DNA from: Paulinella micropora
Taxonomy: Eukaryota; Cercozoa; Imbricatea; Euglyphida
Direction: 5' to 3'
Assembly: GCA_009731375.1 (NCBI GenBank)
Contig: BJOX01000135.1
Span: 527,908-591,907, forward strand
DNA: 64,000 bases
Shown: positions 28,823-38,652 of the stretch, in pieces
How the letters are laid out: each line of letters starts with the position of its first letter
How positions within the stretch are numbered: the stretch's first letter is position 1
Program-made: the position numbers and the translations under genes
Notes under the pieces: generated by a model
Database searches by the model: none
The model's input: only the letters and a program-made list of their open reading frames with translations
Told to the model about the DNA's origin: nothing

Positions 28823-28981
28823 TTTTTGAGTGAGTAAGCGTCGCGCTTATTTCCGTTTCCTGTTTTTTCGGGTTTCAAACGGCTGCCATTTAAAGTTTGA
28901 GATTTAAAAGAAGTCGTGTGTATATCCCCTTTAAAAAGGGAGAGAGAGAGAGAGAGAGAGATCCAGGCCAGAATTCAACCA
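28823..28981. promoter_or_regulatory. Divergent leader with (GA)n tract
   Basis: A short AT-rich spacer between the clamp and ssDNA-binding genes, with a (GA)n run at about 28940-28961. It presumably holds the promoters of both divergent genes. Confidence 0.4.
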
Positions 28982-29718
28982 ATGTCCATCGTCGTAGACA
29001 ACAGCCAGGTCAGGGCCTTTGACCCGGCCGCCGACCCGAAAAAGCTCCGCCTGTCGGACGTGCCCAGAACTGCGTATGGGAGCATTTTCTCAAATTTGTG
29101 CTACGGCGAAAGGTCACTAACGCTGGTCTTACCAGACCTTCGTCTCGCATGGGGCCCTCGACGTACGACCAGCAAGCTAAATCGCCCAAGACGACCATTG
29201 ACCTCGACTTCAAAGACGCGCAACAGTATGGCGCGGTGCTGCAGGCCTACAAGGTGCTGCGTTCAATCGACGAAAAGGTTGCCGACCTCGTGGTGGAACA
29301 GCGCGACAAAATTGTTCCAACGATGAAAAGGGCGGGCCCGATGGCAAAGAGCGACGAGCAGGTCAGATGTTGCTACCAGCCCTGTACGCGCCTGCGCACT
29401 TCGCAAAAGTTGGACCGCGCCTGGGCCCCTCGTCATACCGTCACCGTCACGGGAGCTCGGTTCCTCGGAGGCGGAGATGTCTCCACCTTGCAAAAGGGCG
29501 ACGTGGTCCGATGCGTTGTTGCTGCTACAGCGCTCTGCAGCAAGGGTGAAAAGGCTACACTTTCTTGGCGCGTTTTGCAACTTCGTAAGCAAGAAGCCGG
29601 CCTGGGGTACCCGGACCAGGACCTCTCAGAAAAGGAAGCTTTTGGCGTGTCTCTGTCCGGCGAGGAGAACGGTGAGGGCGGTGCCAGTGCCATGGACTTG
29701 TCTGTAGATTTGGTTTAA
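28982..29718 (+). pseudogene. ssDNA-binding protein-like, frameshifted near 29150
   Basis: The first frame gives RLSDVPRTAYGSIFSNLCYG then RSLTLVLPDLRLAWGPR, the OB-fold-like pattern of viral ssDNA-binding proteins. A frameshift at about 29155 leads to TYDQQAKSPKTTIDLDF, KVLRSIDEKVADLV, and finally EKATLSWRVLQL, with an acidic tail ending DLSVDLV. The acidic tail is typical of SSBs. It would coat single strands at the replication fork, together with the polymerase-helicase at 32519-36406. Confidence 0.6.
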
Positions 29719-32000
29719 TTAAACTGTACACATGACACACACATCACTGGTGCATGACTGCTTGGCACTAGTGCCTTGGTTCGAAGGTAATAGCAGCCGG
29801 TCTTTAGGCCTAGTTCCCAGGCACAGAAATGACTACTAGACAGTTTGCGCTCGGTCACGTTTTCGAAATACACGTTGAGGCTCTGGGACTGGCACACGTA
29901 AGGCCCGCGCCCGGCGGATAGTTGCAGCTGTGTCTTCATCGGCACTTCAAAGACCGTCTTGAAGACTTGCTTTACGTCCTCTGGTATAGTCGCGATGTTC
30001 TGGACAGAGCCGTCGTTTGCCAGGAGCTGCGCTCTGACCGCTGGGGTCCAGAGGCCTCTTTGTTCAAGCGCCCTGACCAAGTACCGGTTGAGTATAGCGT
30101 GTTCCCCGGCCAGTGTCCGCCTGACCATTAAATTGCTATAGACCGGTTCAAAACTCTCGTTCACTCCGAGTATCTGACTCGTGGACGCCGTTGGCATAAG
30201 CGCGACCACCAACGAGTTTCTGAGACCATGTGTCTTCATGTCTGCCTTCAGCCTACTCCATCGCTCTGACTTCAGCTCCACGCCCCAGAGGTCCGGCTGC
30301 AGCTTGCCCTGCGAGGCGGGGCTGCCCTCGAACTCCGGGTATTGTCCCTTTTCTTTCGCGAGATCTACGCTGGCAGTGATCGCGGCAAAGTAGATCTCGC
30401 GCATTACACGGTCATTCAGAGCGGCGGCTTCGGGGCTCTCAAAACCAAGTCCCAAGATCATGAACAGGTCTGCCAGGCCGCAGATGCCCAATCCAACTGG
30501 CCTGTGCTCCAAGTTTGACATTTTAGCCTCGGGGACGGGGTAGGTCGTCAAGTCGATGATGCGGTCTAAGGCCCTTACCGCACTGCGCGTGACAGAGTGG
30601 AGGAGGCTGATGTCGATTTTCTTGTCATCTGTGACAAAACGGGGAAGACACAGAGAAGCGAGGTTACAGACGGCTGTCTCTTCGGGCGAGCTCACTTCCA
30701 TGATCTCCGCGCATAAATTTGAATTCTGAATAACTCCAGTATGCTGTTGATTGCTTTTCGCGTTGGCGTGGTCTCGGTAAATGATGTACGGCGTGCCCGT
30801 CTCGATTTGGGCTTTTAAAATGGCCGACCATAGGTGCCTGGCCTTCACTTTTTGGCCCTGTTGTGTTTTCTCAGCGTTTGTGTAGCGAGACTCCCAGAAC
30901 TTGCCCCATGAATTGTCAAGCCCCTGGACCTCGGTCGGACAAAACAACGTCCAGTCACCGTCGTCGTGCACTCGTTCCATAAAGAGATTTGGTATCATCA
31001 GCGCCGTAAACAGATCCCGTGCTCTCGTTTCCGCCGCACCTGTATTCTGGCGCAGCTGCAAGAAATCGAAGATGTCCTTGTGCCACGGAGGCATGTACAC
31101 GGCAAAGGCCCCTTTCCTACGTCCCGACTGATTGGCGTAACGACTCGTCTCGTTCAAAATACGCGCGAGTGGCAGAATCCCGTCACTTTTGCCCCCCGTC
31201 CCGTAGATCCTGCTGCCTGCTGCTCGCACGTTGCCGATGTACAACCCAATACCTCCTGCGTGTTTTGAAATGACAGCGCAGTCCTTCACGCTTTCGAAGA
31301 TCCCTGTGAGACTGTCTTCTCGAACCGGCAACAGGAAACACGAAGCCAGCTGCTGGTTCCGGCGCAGGCCAGCGTTGAACATAGTTGGTGAAGCATGGCT
31401 GTACAGGCCAGCACTTAAGAGATTGTAGGTGTCCTGGATCTTGCGCAGGACGCTGTCTGTGCTTTCTTCCAGGCCGTGGTGCAGCGCCACTGAGATTCGC
31501 ATGTACAAATATTGCGGCGTCTCGCAAATCTTGTCGTCGGCGTCTCTAAGAAGGTAGCCTTGCTTGAGCGTGCTGATTCCGAAGTAGTCGAAATTGATGA
31601 GGTCATTTTCGGGCCTTATCATCGCGTTCAAGGCAGCCTGGTGCTTGTCGACAAACACCGAAAAGCTGGGCACCAGCGATAGGCGCAGACGGTTTGCCGC
31701 ATCCCAGAACGTGGCCGGACAACTTTTTTGGAGGTCGCTAGCAACGATTCTGCCACCGAGCAGTGCGTAGTCAGGGTGGTACGAGGCCAACGCCGCACAG
31801 CTCGATGCGGCTAGCCCGTCCAGTTCAGGGGTCGAAACCCCCTGTCGTATGCCAGCAATTGTTTGTCGGGCCAACCTCGACCGCGCTCGCGCCCGGCAGA
31901 TCAGTTGCGAGGAGAGAGACTCTGCGAAGCACCTTGTCAAAAGACACGGGCTCCAAAGAGCCATCTCTTTTTTGGACTTGCATTTCGCGCGTGATTGCAT
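29715..32000 (-). CDS. Ribonucleotide reductase large subunit (R1)
   Basis: Class I R1, making dNDPs from NDPs with R2. 761 residues from ATG 32000; an upstream in-frame ATG at 32072 would overlap the next gene. Landmarks: ASPTMFNAGLRRNQQLASCFLL, HAGGIGLYIGNVR, NLCAEIMEVSSPEETAVCNLASLCLP, and PTASTSQILGVNESFEP. The C-terminus has CVSC, the redox-active Cys pair. Uninterrupted and of normal length, in contrast to the broken R2 at 7855-8832. Confidence 0.95.
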   Translation of the reverse strand: MQSRAKCKSKKEMALWSPCLLTRCFAESLSSQLICRARARSRLARQTIAGIRQGVSTPELDGLAASSCAALASYHPDYALLGGRIVASDLQKSCPATFWDAANRLRLSLVPSFSVFVDKHQAALNAMIRPENDLINFDYFGISTLKQGYLLRDADDKICETPQYLYMRISVALHHGLEESTDSVLRKIQDTYNLLSAGLYSHASPTMFNAGLRRNQQLASCFLLPVREDSLTGIFESVKDCAVISKHAGGIGLYIGNVRAAGSRIYGTGGKSDGILPLARILNETSRYANQSGRRKGAFAVYMPPWHKDIFDFLQLRQNTGAAETRARDLFTALMIPNLFMERVHDDGDWTLFCPTEVQGLDNSWGKFWESRYTNAEKTQQGQKVKARHLWSAILKAQIETGTPYIIYRDHANAKSNQQHTGVIQNSNLCAEIMEVSSPEETAVCNLASLCLPRFVTDDKKIDISLLHSVTRSAVRALDRIIDLTTYPVPEAKMSNLEHRPVGLGICGLADLFMILGLGFESPEAAALNDRVMREIYFAAITASVDLAKEKGQYPEFEGSPASQGKLQPDLWGVELKSERWSRLKADMKTHGLRNSLVVALMPTASTSQILGVNESFEPVYSNLMVRRTLAGEHAILNRYLVRALEQRGLWTPAVRAQLLANDGSVQNIATIPEDVKQVFKTVFEVPMKTQLQLSAGRGPYVCQSQSLNVYFENVTERKLSSSHFCAWELGLKTGCYYLRTKALVPSSHAPVMCVSCVQFN

Positions 32001-32022
32001 GAATGGCACAAGAGAAAAAAAA

Positions 32023-32364
32023 TCATTCTCTGCTAAAATGCTGGAAACCGTAGAAAGCAGCCAGCACGGCATCTGTCACCAGTAGTTCTCCTTTGCCCGT
32101 AGCCGAGAAAAGCAAATAGAGAAGCCCGTGCCAGACTCTGTTTTGAGACCACCAGATCCGTCCACCCAGGAAGCCTTCTTCTTGTTTGTTCATCGCTCCT
32201 GATACCCACATGAGTCCCGGTACTATCGCAAGTAGCCGTAATTTATCTTTGGTCGGGCCGGCCGAGTCGAGTGCCACTTTGGCTAGTAAGAACCGGGCGG
32301 GTAGGCAACCGGCCGCGAATAATAGAGAGTTATCTCTAGTAGAAGTCTGTGTGTCTGGTTGCAT
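32023..32364 (-). CDS. Small membrane protein with WW motif
   Basis: 113 residues, intact. Two hydrophobic segments (LLAIVPGLMWVSGAM and HGLLYLLFSA) flank GRIWWSQNRVWHG. Small viral membrane proteins with a GG-x-x-WWN-x-R-x-x-H motif occur in nucleocytoplasmic large DNA viruses (recollection). It ends just upstream of the R1 start on the same strand. Function unknown. Confidence 0.6.
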   Translation of the reverse strand: MQPDTQTSTRDNSLLFAAGCLPARFLLAKVALDSAGPTKDKLRLLAIVPGLMWVSGAMNKQEEGFLGGRIWWSQNRVWHGLLYLLFSATGKGELLVTDAVLAAFYGFQHFSRE

Positions 32365-32430
32365 GGCTCAATGGATAAAAACAAAGACAGACAAGATTTA
32401 ATTGTCCACAGTTCAAATTCCTCTTGCTGC
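32357..32430 (+). other. tRNA-like A-box/B-box remnant (weak)
   Basis: TGGCTCAATGG matches a Pol III A box and GTTCAAATTC, about 46 nt later, a B box. Between them GACAA and TTGTC pair around a 7-nt loop. D, T and acceptor stems do not close and the base before the anticodon is wrong, so it is not a functional tRNA. Confidence 0.2.
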
Positions 32431-32518
32431 TTCCTATGTTTTCTAGGCACACTCTTTTTGTTTATAAAATCTCCGGGAAAAGGGAACCATAAGTTTTTTT
32501 TTAATAAATGCCTCTTTT

Positions 32519-35500
32519 TCACACGTTCGCGTCAGCCGTCACGTGTTCGCCTTCGAGCCTCTGCCTCTTGTTGCTCTCGTTCTGGTTCTCTTGGGTCTTC
32601 TTTTTGCGTTTCGTGCTCTTCATGAGCACCTTGTTTGCATCCTCTTGGTAGAACTCGTCGTGATATCGCTGCACGTCGTGCACCGAGGCGATTGGCTGTA
32701 TCGTAAACGTGCGGTAGCTCTCCCTGTCACCGTCCTTCTGCGACCTTTCGTTTTTCCCTGTTGAGACATACTCGTAGCCGACGCAGCCCAGCAGGTACTT
32801 GAGGGCCGCCTTGTTTGTAGCAAACTCCCTTTTCTTGAAGGGGATCTTGGGTCCGGCGAGGACCGCGTCTTCCGCGAGCTTGCGCACTAGCTTCGATTCA
32901 AGCAGCTTGTTGCTATACACCGCCTTACTGTCCTTGAACAGGTCTTGGACCGAATTCACCTCGAAGACCTCTGCGAGCCCGCCCACTGCCTTGTACAACC
33001 CGACGTGGCTCTTGCATAGCGCAGCTATCTGCCTGTCGGTCATGTCCAGTTGCTCGGCTAGTCTCACGTCGCCTTTCACGAGGGCCAGCTGGTCCAGAAT
33101 ATCCACTTTGTCCTTGCACTGCCCGTAGAAGGACTTAACCTCTTTTACCCACTCGTGCCGTAACCAGGCAAGGTCGTTTTGTAGCTTGGCGGGATCATGG
33201 ACAAGCGCCCGTTGTAGCTCGACGCGCTTTTTCCTGTACTCTGCTGCCGCTTTCTTCAGCACTGTGTGGACGCCAGGGTAGCGAGCAAGGGTGCTCATCA
33301 TGGCATACTCGATTTTTTCGTGGTCGTTGCATCCACGAGACCTGAACAGGAAGTCCGCGCGTCTGCGAGCGCTCTCGACCGTCAGCAACTGCCACTTCAC
33401 CACGTCCCTGATCACCACCCCTAGGGGACAGAGCGGCGGTGGCGGTACCAACTTCATTCCTTCCTCTTTTAGTTCCTGCTCTTGCTGGATCTTTGCTTCC
33501 TCTTCTTCTTCCTTCTGTCTCGCCTTGTCGTCTGCTTTCTGTCTGCGCTCCTTGTCCGTCATGATCGGTGGCACAACCACCCGGAAATCCTGGACGAGCC
33601 ACTCCCATATGGCAGGGCCCCTGCAACGCCGCTGCTCCGCCAAGGACGCGATCAGCCGCAGCTTCAGTGAGCTGGGCACCTCAACCATCTTGAAAACACC
33701 CGCCTGATCCTCCACCCGTACCCAGTCGTAGCCCCGGTCGATCACGCACCAGGGCGAAAGCACGCCTTTCACTCTGTGCAGGGCCCTCATGCGCGCCTCC
33801 TTGGCGGAGTAGTTGGCCTCGTACTGCTTGAAAACTTCGCAGTGTTCCCAGGGCAGAGTCGTCTTCTGCCTGCTCTCGAAACAACGAGGGGCCGGGATCC
33901 CGCCTTCGCCAAAGTACGCACAGATAGTCGGGTCCCTGACCCGGCGCGCTCTCATCAGCATCTGTGCCATGATGCGCGCCGGTGGGCCCAGCTTCGAAAT
34001 CTCCTTTTCGTACGCGCAGTGTAGGAAGACTTGGTCAACCAGGGTCTGGATATCCACCGCGACACACATCTTGCTCGTGTGAATCAGCAGGCGAGGCGTC
34101 CCCTCTCTGGTCGGGTCGTCTTTGAAGAACGCGTTGATAGTCGCCATCAGAAACTTGCTGGTGCTCTTGCAAGTCTGGCCGTCCAGCAACTTGATGAAGT
34201 TGCCGTCCTGCCACGTCGCCCTGATCCTGTTCTCTCGCTCGTAGATCTCTTTCTCCTCCTGGGTGCGCTTCTTCGGGTCTCTGTTGACAGTCGTCCGGAC
34301 GTTGCCTCTAGTGCCGGGTGCGCACGGCCTCACAGACGCGATCTCAGGGAACAGCTTCTGTAGCATGTCATACAGAGCCGCCGCCGCTCGCTGCGTGTGG
34401 CACGCGACCAGCATCTTGCGCCCGTTGCGCAGGCCGTCTATAATTTTCCCTAGCCAATCATCAAATTCGGAAATCACCTCCAGGCCTCTCCGCAGGTGTG
34501 GAGGCACGTACTTGTAGTAGTGGAACCGTATGTCGTTTTGTGCCTCCTCCAGCGACGCTCTCCCTTCCCTTCTAGCCACTCCGCCCCCGTCGCACAGCAA
34601 CCAGTCGCGCAGGTGCGGTGACTTGTCGCAGTCCTTGTCCAAGATAAGTACACGCTCCGCCATCCCGCACAGCGCTCTGAAGATGACGTCGTTCTGTCGC
34701 AGGTTGGTCCCGTTGGTCTCGACAGAAATGCTCTGATTGAAGATAAGCATCGCTTCGTCGACGACTACCATCTGGTACAACTGGAACTCTGCCCTGTCCT
34801 TGGCCTGTGCAGAGGCAGACATTAGCTTCCAGATAGACTCGTACTGGATCATGATGATGCGCGCGTCGTAGATCTCCTTCCTGGTAGCGTTCTCGTACAT
34901 GATCACGCCAGCCGATATCCCGTGGCCCGCCAGGTAGTTCTCCAACCGCGTGTCCGAGTTCTGGGCCTGTGACGTTCGGCCGACGACCCAAACGATCTTG
35001 GCGGCGGGGTTCTGTGCCAGCAGTTCGCGAACTGCAGCGAAGCCGCAGTGTGTCTTGCCCATCCCCGTGTGGCCGTTGATCACCGCGTAGCGAGCTTGCT
35101 CGAAGGAGACCCTGTGCATCACTCTCTCCTGGTGGCCGTCGCCGCGGAACGTCTTGAGGTACAAGTCTTGCTCCGTGCGGTAGACGATCGTGTGCTGGAA
35201 CCCAGTGACCTTAGCAGAGTCCCCGTCGGACAGGTCGCGCAGATAAACGGCTTCGCGGTCGCCCGGGTTCTCTCTCACTGGAGTGACTCGCCACTGGAGG
35301 TCGCTAGGAGGCGACAGCATCGGGACAGGCATGCGCACGCCGTCCACCACGATCGACTTGCTGTCGGGACGAGGCTTTTCCACGCCAGAGAGCGCGCCGC
35401 CGTCCGCGATGTGCTGGTTCAGCTTCGCCACGTCGATCTCGGAGGCTCGCACGAACACGGCGTCGTGCACCAGCGTGCTCACGTTGTCTTTGCCAAAGTA

Positions 35501-36406
35501 CTCGATCACGCGCATCATCACCTCGTTCTCGAAGCGGGTCGTCAGGAAGTGAACGAACCTGCCCCGCAGGCTGTAGAACTTGATGCGGCCGTCGGGGCTC
35601 TCAGTCTGGCTCTTGGTCTTCTCGCACCAGGCCCACAGCTTGGGAAAGTACTTGACCAGCCCTTGCACAGCCAGCTTGACGCTACATTGCAGGTCGGCCA
35701 AAATGGGGTACGCGTCCATTTTGACGTCCGTAGTGGCGCCGGGGAGCCGTATCAGCATTCCGCCATGCACGAGGCGGAGCATAACATCCTTCACAAACGC
35801 GTCGTCCGTGACACGCAATGACTCCTTGACGCGGCGGAAGAAGCCTTCGCGGTCGGTCACGAACTCCCGCAGCGGCGCCAGATCGTCCGCGGGCGACGAC
35901 TCGAGCTCCGAGGCCAGCCAGTGCAGGAAGAAGGGCACCGAGTTTCGTATGTCCAGCTCCAGCGTGTCCGACAGGGTGAGCCTCCTCAGCTCCCTTGGCG
36001 CCGACTGCAGCCCGTGCTCTGCGTACAAGCGGCAGCCCGGCAGAGCGGCTTCAGGGCACTTTTTGGACTTGCGCGGGGCCTGCACCCCGCGCGGCAAGCG
36101 GTACGCCACTTCCAGTTTGCCCTTCTCGTTCACGTTGGTGTACAGGGCCAGCAGGTACCGCCTGTAGTTCGGCATCACTCTTTCGTCCTGGAGCAGGTCT
36201 CGCACCTTAACCAAGTCCGCTGTCTCGTACAGCACGAGCGCTGGCTTGCCTCCTCCACTCCCGCTGTCGCCCTCTTCGCGCTGCTGTTTCTTCTCTTCGT
36301 CCACGTTCTCCTCCTCCTCATCATCATTTTCCACTTCATCCACATAGAACTCCACAGGCCCGGGCGAAGGGGGCGGCGAGCAGTCCAGTATGGTTTCCTC
36401 GCCCAT
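32519..36406 (-). CDS. TVpol-like polymerase fused to origin-binding-type SF2 helicase
   Basis: 1295 residues, uninterrupted; the probable core replicase. The acidic N-terminus (to about 55) is followed by a region with LELDIRNSVPFFLHWLA, a central basic part, and FENEVMMRVIEYFGK...TLVHDAVFV near residue 310, the pattern of the derived family A polymerase (TVpol) of virophages and PLVs. Then an SF2 helicase: Walker A GHTGMGKT near 445, ARIIMIQYESIWKL, VVVDEAM near 545, ILDKDCD, HTSKMCVAVDIQ, and QMLMRARRVRD near 815, most like herpesvirus-type origin-binding proteins. The C-terminal region (from about 900) is helical, unassigned. TVpol is the less certain half. Confidence 0.65.
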   Translation of the reverse strand: MGEETILDCSPPPSPGPVEFYVDEVENDDEEEENVDEEKKQQREEGDSGSGGGKPALVLYETADLVKVRDLLQDERVMPNYRRYLLALYTNVNEKGKLEVAYRLPRGVQAPRKSKKCPEAALPGCRLYAEHGLQSAPRELRRLTLSDTLELDIRNSVPFFLHWLASELESSPADDLAPLREFVTDREGFFRRVKESLRVTDDAFVKDVMLRLVHGGMLIRLPGATTDVKMDAYPILADLQCSVKLAVQGLVKYFPKLWAWCEKTKSQTESPDGRIKFYSLRGRFVHFLTTRFENEVMMRVIEYFGKDNVSTLVHDAVFVRASEIDVAKLNQHIADGGALSGVEKPRPDSKSIVVDGVRMPVPMLSPPSDLQWRVTPVRENPGDREAVYLRDLSDGDSAKVTGFQHTIVYRTEQDLYLKTFRGDGHQERVMHRVSFEQARYAVINGHTGMGKTHCGFAAVRELLAQNPAAKIVWVVGRTSQAQNSDTRLENYLAGHGISAGVIMYENATRKEIYDARIIMIQYESIWKLMSASAQAKDRAEFQLYQMVVVDEAMLIFNQSISVETNGTNLRQNDVIFRALCGMAERVLILDKDCDKSPHLRDWLLCDGGGVARREGRASLEEAQNDIRFHYYKYVPPHLRRGLEVISEFDDWLGKIIDGLRNGRKMLVACHTQRAAAALYDMLQKLFPEIASVRPCAPGTRGNVRTTVNRDPKKRTQEEKEIYERENRIRATWQDGNFIKLLDGQTCKSTSKFLMATINAFFKDDPTREGTPRLLIHTSKMCVAVDIQTLVDQVFLHCAYEKEISKLGPPARIMAQMLMRARRVRDPTICAYFGEGGIPAPRCFESRQKTTLPWEHCEVFKQYEANYSAKEARMRALHRVKGVLSPWCVIDRGYDWVRVEDQAGVFKMVEVPSSLKLRLIASLAEQRRCRGPAIWEWLVQDFRVVVPPIMTDKERRQKADDKARQKEEEEEAKIQQEQELKEEGMKLVPPPPLCPLGVVIRDVVKWQLLTVESARRRADFLFRSRGCNDHEKIEYAMMSTLARYPGVHTVLKKAAAEYRKKRVELQRALVHDPAKLQNDLAWLRHEWVKEVKSFYGQCKDKVDILDQLALVKGDVRLAEQLDMTDRQIAALCKSHVGLYKAVGGLAEVFEVNSVQDLFKDSKAVYSNKLLESKLVRKLAEDAVLAGPKIPFKKREFATNKAALKYLLGCVGYEYVSTGKNERSQKDGDRESYRTFTIQPIASVHDVQRYHDEFYQEDANKVLMKSTKRKKKTQENQNESNKRQRLEGEHVTADANV

Positions 36407-36440
36407 CGCTGGTCACTATACACATAGACACACACAGAAA

Positions 36441-36533
36441 CGTTTTTTGCGGCATTTTTCCCAAGGAGCGAAAATTTTGACGGGTTTTGCGGTATTTTTT
36501 TTGAAGGTGCAAAAATTTTGACGGGGTTTGCGG
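36441..36533. repeat. Tandem 40-bp repeats upstream of replicase gene
   Basis: Two full units (36441-36480, 36481-36521) and a third start (36522-36533). Each has TTTGCGG, a T-rich run and AAAATTTTGA. They lie 35-130 bp upstream of the replicase start on the minus strand. Confidence 0.8.
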
Positions 36534-36668
36534 ACACAATGACATTTTGGCAATGGTCTCGTTCCGGCTCAGGTCACTTACTTGCTTCAGAGAAGAAGCA
36601 AGTCTGAGGGCGACAAGGCCAGAACCGAACCAGACCAGGCACGCGCCGGCACAGTCATTTTTTCCTCG

Positions 36669-36735
36669 TATCACTGCCTTTTTTCTTATATCAATGCATT
36701 TTTGTCCGTATCACTGAATTTCAGCTATATCACTG
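36669..36735. repeat. Iteron-like array of TATCACTG at 20-bp spacing
   Basis: TATCACTG starts at 36669, 36709 and 36728, with TATCAATG at 36689. The helical-turn-multiple spacing between divergent genes, next to an origin-binding-type helicase gene, suggests an origin or operator. Function is inferred. Confidence 0.6.
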
Positions 36736-36881
36736 GCGGGACAAAAAGGCAATACGTGCCTGAACCAGCCAACGGGCACGTGTCGCGACCTCAACCTAAG
36801 CCAAGGGTGGAGTAACGGACGGTACCCCCTACCACCCTCACAACCAGCCCAGCTGAGAATCACCAAAGTCCCAAGAAAAAA

Positions 36882-37880
36882 ATGCACAGAAAATTTACCG
36901 CTACCAACGGCGCCACCCCCGACCAAGAAAAGGGCGCCAAGCGCCGCCGGCTGCAGACGAGCAGGCAGCCGGGCCTGACAGCGTTTGTCCGCAGAACCAA
37001 CCTGTCGCTACCTGGTACCAGAGCCGCGCTCAGCCTTGACACACTGACTCGCGGAACCAGCCAGGCGCCCTCTACTCAAACGGAGATGGACACCCTCGTA
37101 CAAGAAGTCGGCTCGGCACCGAAGATCAAAGGTGACTTTTTTCCTCACCAACCTCTTCCGCGGGCCTCGCTCGTCCTTGGCCAGGACCCTGCCAAGCGCG
37201 ACATGTTGATTTACTTCCCCGAAGCCACACAGAAATTGTATTGTGCAGCCTACCCACACACCACGTTGTTATCTGTCTTGGACGTAAATATTCTGGGCAG
37301 CTGCTGGCGTTCTCCCCGCGACGTCGCAGAGCTGCTACTTCCTGCCCACGCGGCCCCGATAGCATTGGACCCCTACCTGATCCCAGAAATGGCGAAGATC
37401 GTCTGCTCGTACCTCGAACCGCGGGTGTATTACGACCCTTTGCCAGCTGGCACACTGGCCAACGCCGAGTTCTGGAAGCAGTCCATGATTGCCGCCCAAG
37501 CGCTGTCACCGCTTTTCCCTCTACGCGAACACGGGTATTGGACTGTGGTGCAGTCTCGGGCAGCACAGGCACTGTACACTGACCCGGTCTTCAAGGAAGC
37601 GGCAGCGACGGCCTGGCTGAGAGACAACCGTCAATGCTTATCGAGCGCAGAATTCCTTAACATCCCCGACGGTGTCGATCGCGAGTGGGCCTGGAGTCTG
37701 TACTGTCGGTACCAGCGCATGTACTGGACTTTTGTCGAGCACCGCCTGAACGCCGGGCTCAAGGCAGTCTTTGAGCACATGGTGCATCGCCTGAACACTA
37801 TGTTTTCACTTTCCGATAAACCGCCTCCCTCCAATGAATGGCCCTTCTTGGTTAGCATGCACTCTTTCATCCAACATTAA
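36882..37880 (+). CDS. Unknown 332-residue protein next to right terminal repeat
   Basis: Intact. Basic polar N-terminus (residues 1-50, KGAKRRRLQTSRQPG), then a region with ASLVLGQDPAKRDMLIYFP, a helical central part (LIPEMAKIVCSYLEPRVYYDP) and a Trp-rich C-terminus (WAWSLYCRYQRMYWTFVEHRL). No family recognised. Last gene before the right terminal repeat; divergent from the replicase, with the iteron-like array in between. Confidence 0.6.
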   Translation: MHRKFTATNGATPDQEKGAKRRRLQTSRQPGLTAFVRRTNLSLPGTRAALSLDTLTRGTSQAPSTQTEMDTLVQEVGSAPKIKGDFFPHQPLPRASLVLGQDPAKRDMLIYFPEATQKLYCAAYPHTTLLSVLDVNILGSCWRSPRDVAELLLPAHAAPIALDPYLIPEMAKIVCSYLEPRVYYDPLPAGTLANAEFWKQSMIAAQALSPLFPLREHGYWTVVQSRAAQALYTDPVFKEAAATAWLRDNRQCLSSAEFLNIPDGVDREWAWSLYCRYQRMYWTFVEHRLNAGLKAVFEHMVHRLNTMFSLSDKPPPSNEWPFLVSMHSFIQH

Positions 37881-37899
37881 ATATGAAACAGAAGTACTC

Positions 37900-38620
37900 G
37901 CAGAGCCAGACCCCGGCGAACAGCCAAGGGCGNNNNNNNNNNAAGACCCCGGCGGATAGCCAAGTGCGCCCACCCTAAACAATGCGGTGGTTCGTTTTTG
38001 ACCCCTGCGCCACCCCACATCTTATAAGAGTACACTTTCTGGTCAAGGTCAAAAACGAACCACCGCCACCGCCACCGGCGGCAGCGGTGGCGCCGGCGGC
38101 TCGTTTCTGGCACCTGCGCCACCCAGTCATCTTATAAGAGTACACTTTCTGGTCAAGGTCAAAAACGAACCACTCCCGGTGCCACCACCCGCCACTGTCG
38201 CATCGGATTCGAACCACGGAAATGCGCGCCAAAATCGGTGGCACAAACGTGCCCGCCATATCTTATAGAGAGTACTTTCCAGGTAAGGCCAGGTTCGAAC
38301 CACTCGTTTTCACGGGAAGTTTTCCGCGAATGACAAAAAAATCTGTGGTTCGAACGTGCCTGCCAGGTATCTATAGTCTGTACTTTCTAGGTAAGGCCAG
38401 ATTCGAACCACCCATTNNNNNNNNNNGGAGACAATTACAAATCTTGGACTCTCAAAAAAAAGCCCCCTGCACGCGTCGTCCGGTAAATTGCGGCATCTGC
38501 GTGTGTGTGTGTGAAGCTTCTTTTCTTTGGAGGGGGGCCGCGCCCGCCTTGCCAAAGTCCCCAAGGCCGCCGCCCGTAGATAAAATCGAAGGGACTCCCC
38601 CCCCCCCCCCAAAAAAAAAA

Positions 38621-38652
<32 letters not shown>

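Noticed and set aside
35048-36427. Long plus-strand frames opposite the replicase
   Set aside because: Antisense shadows; the minus-strand gene has clear helicase motifs.
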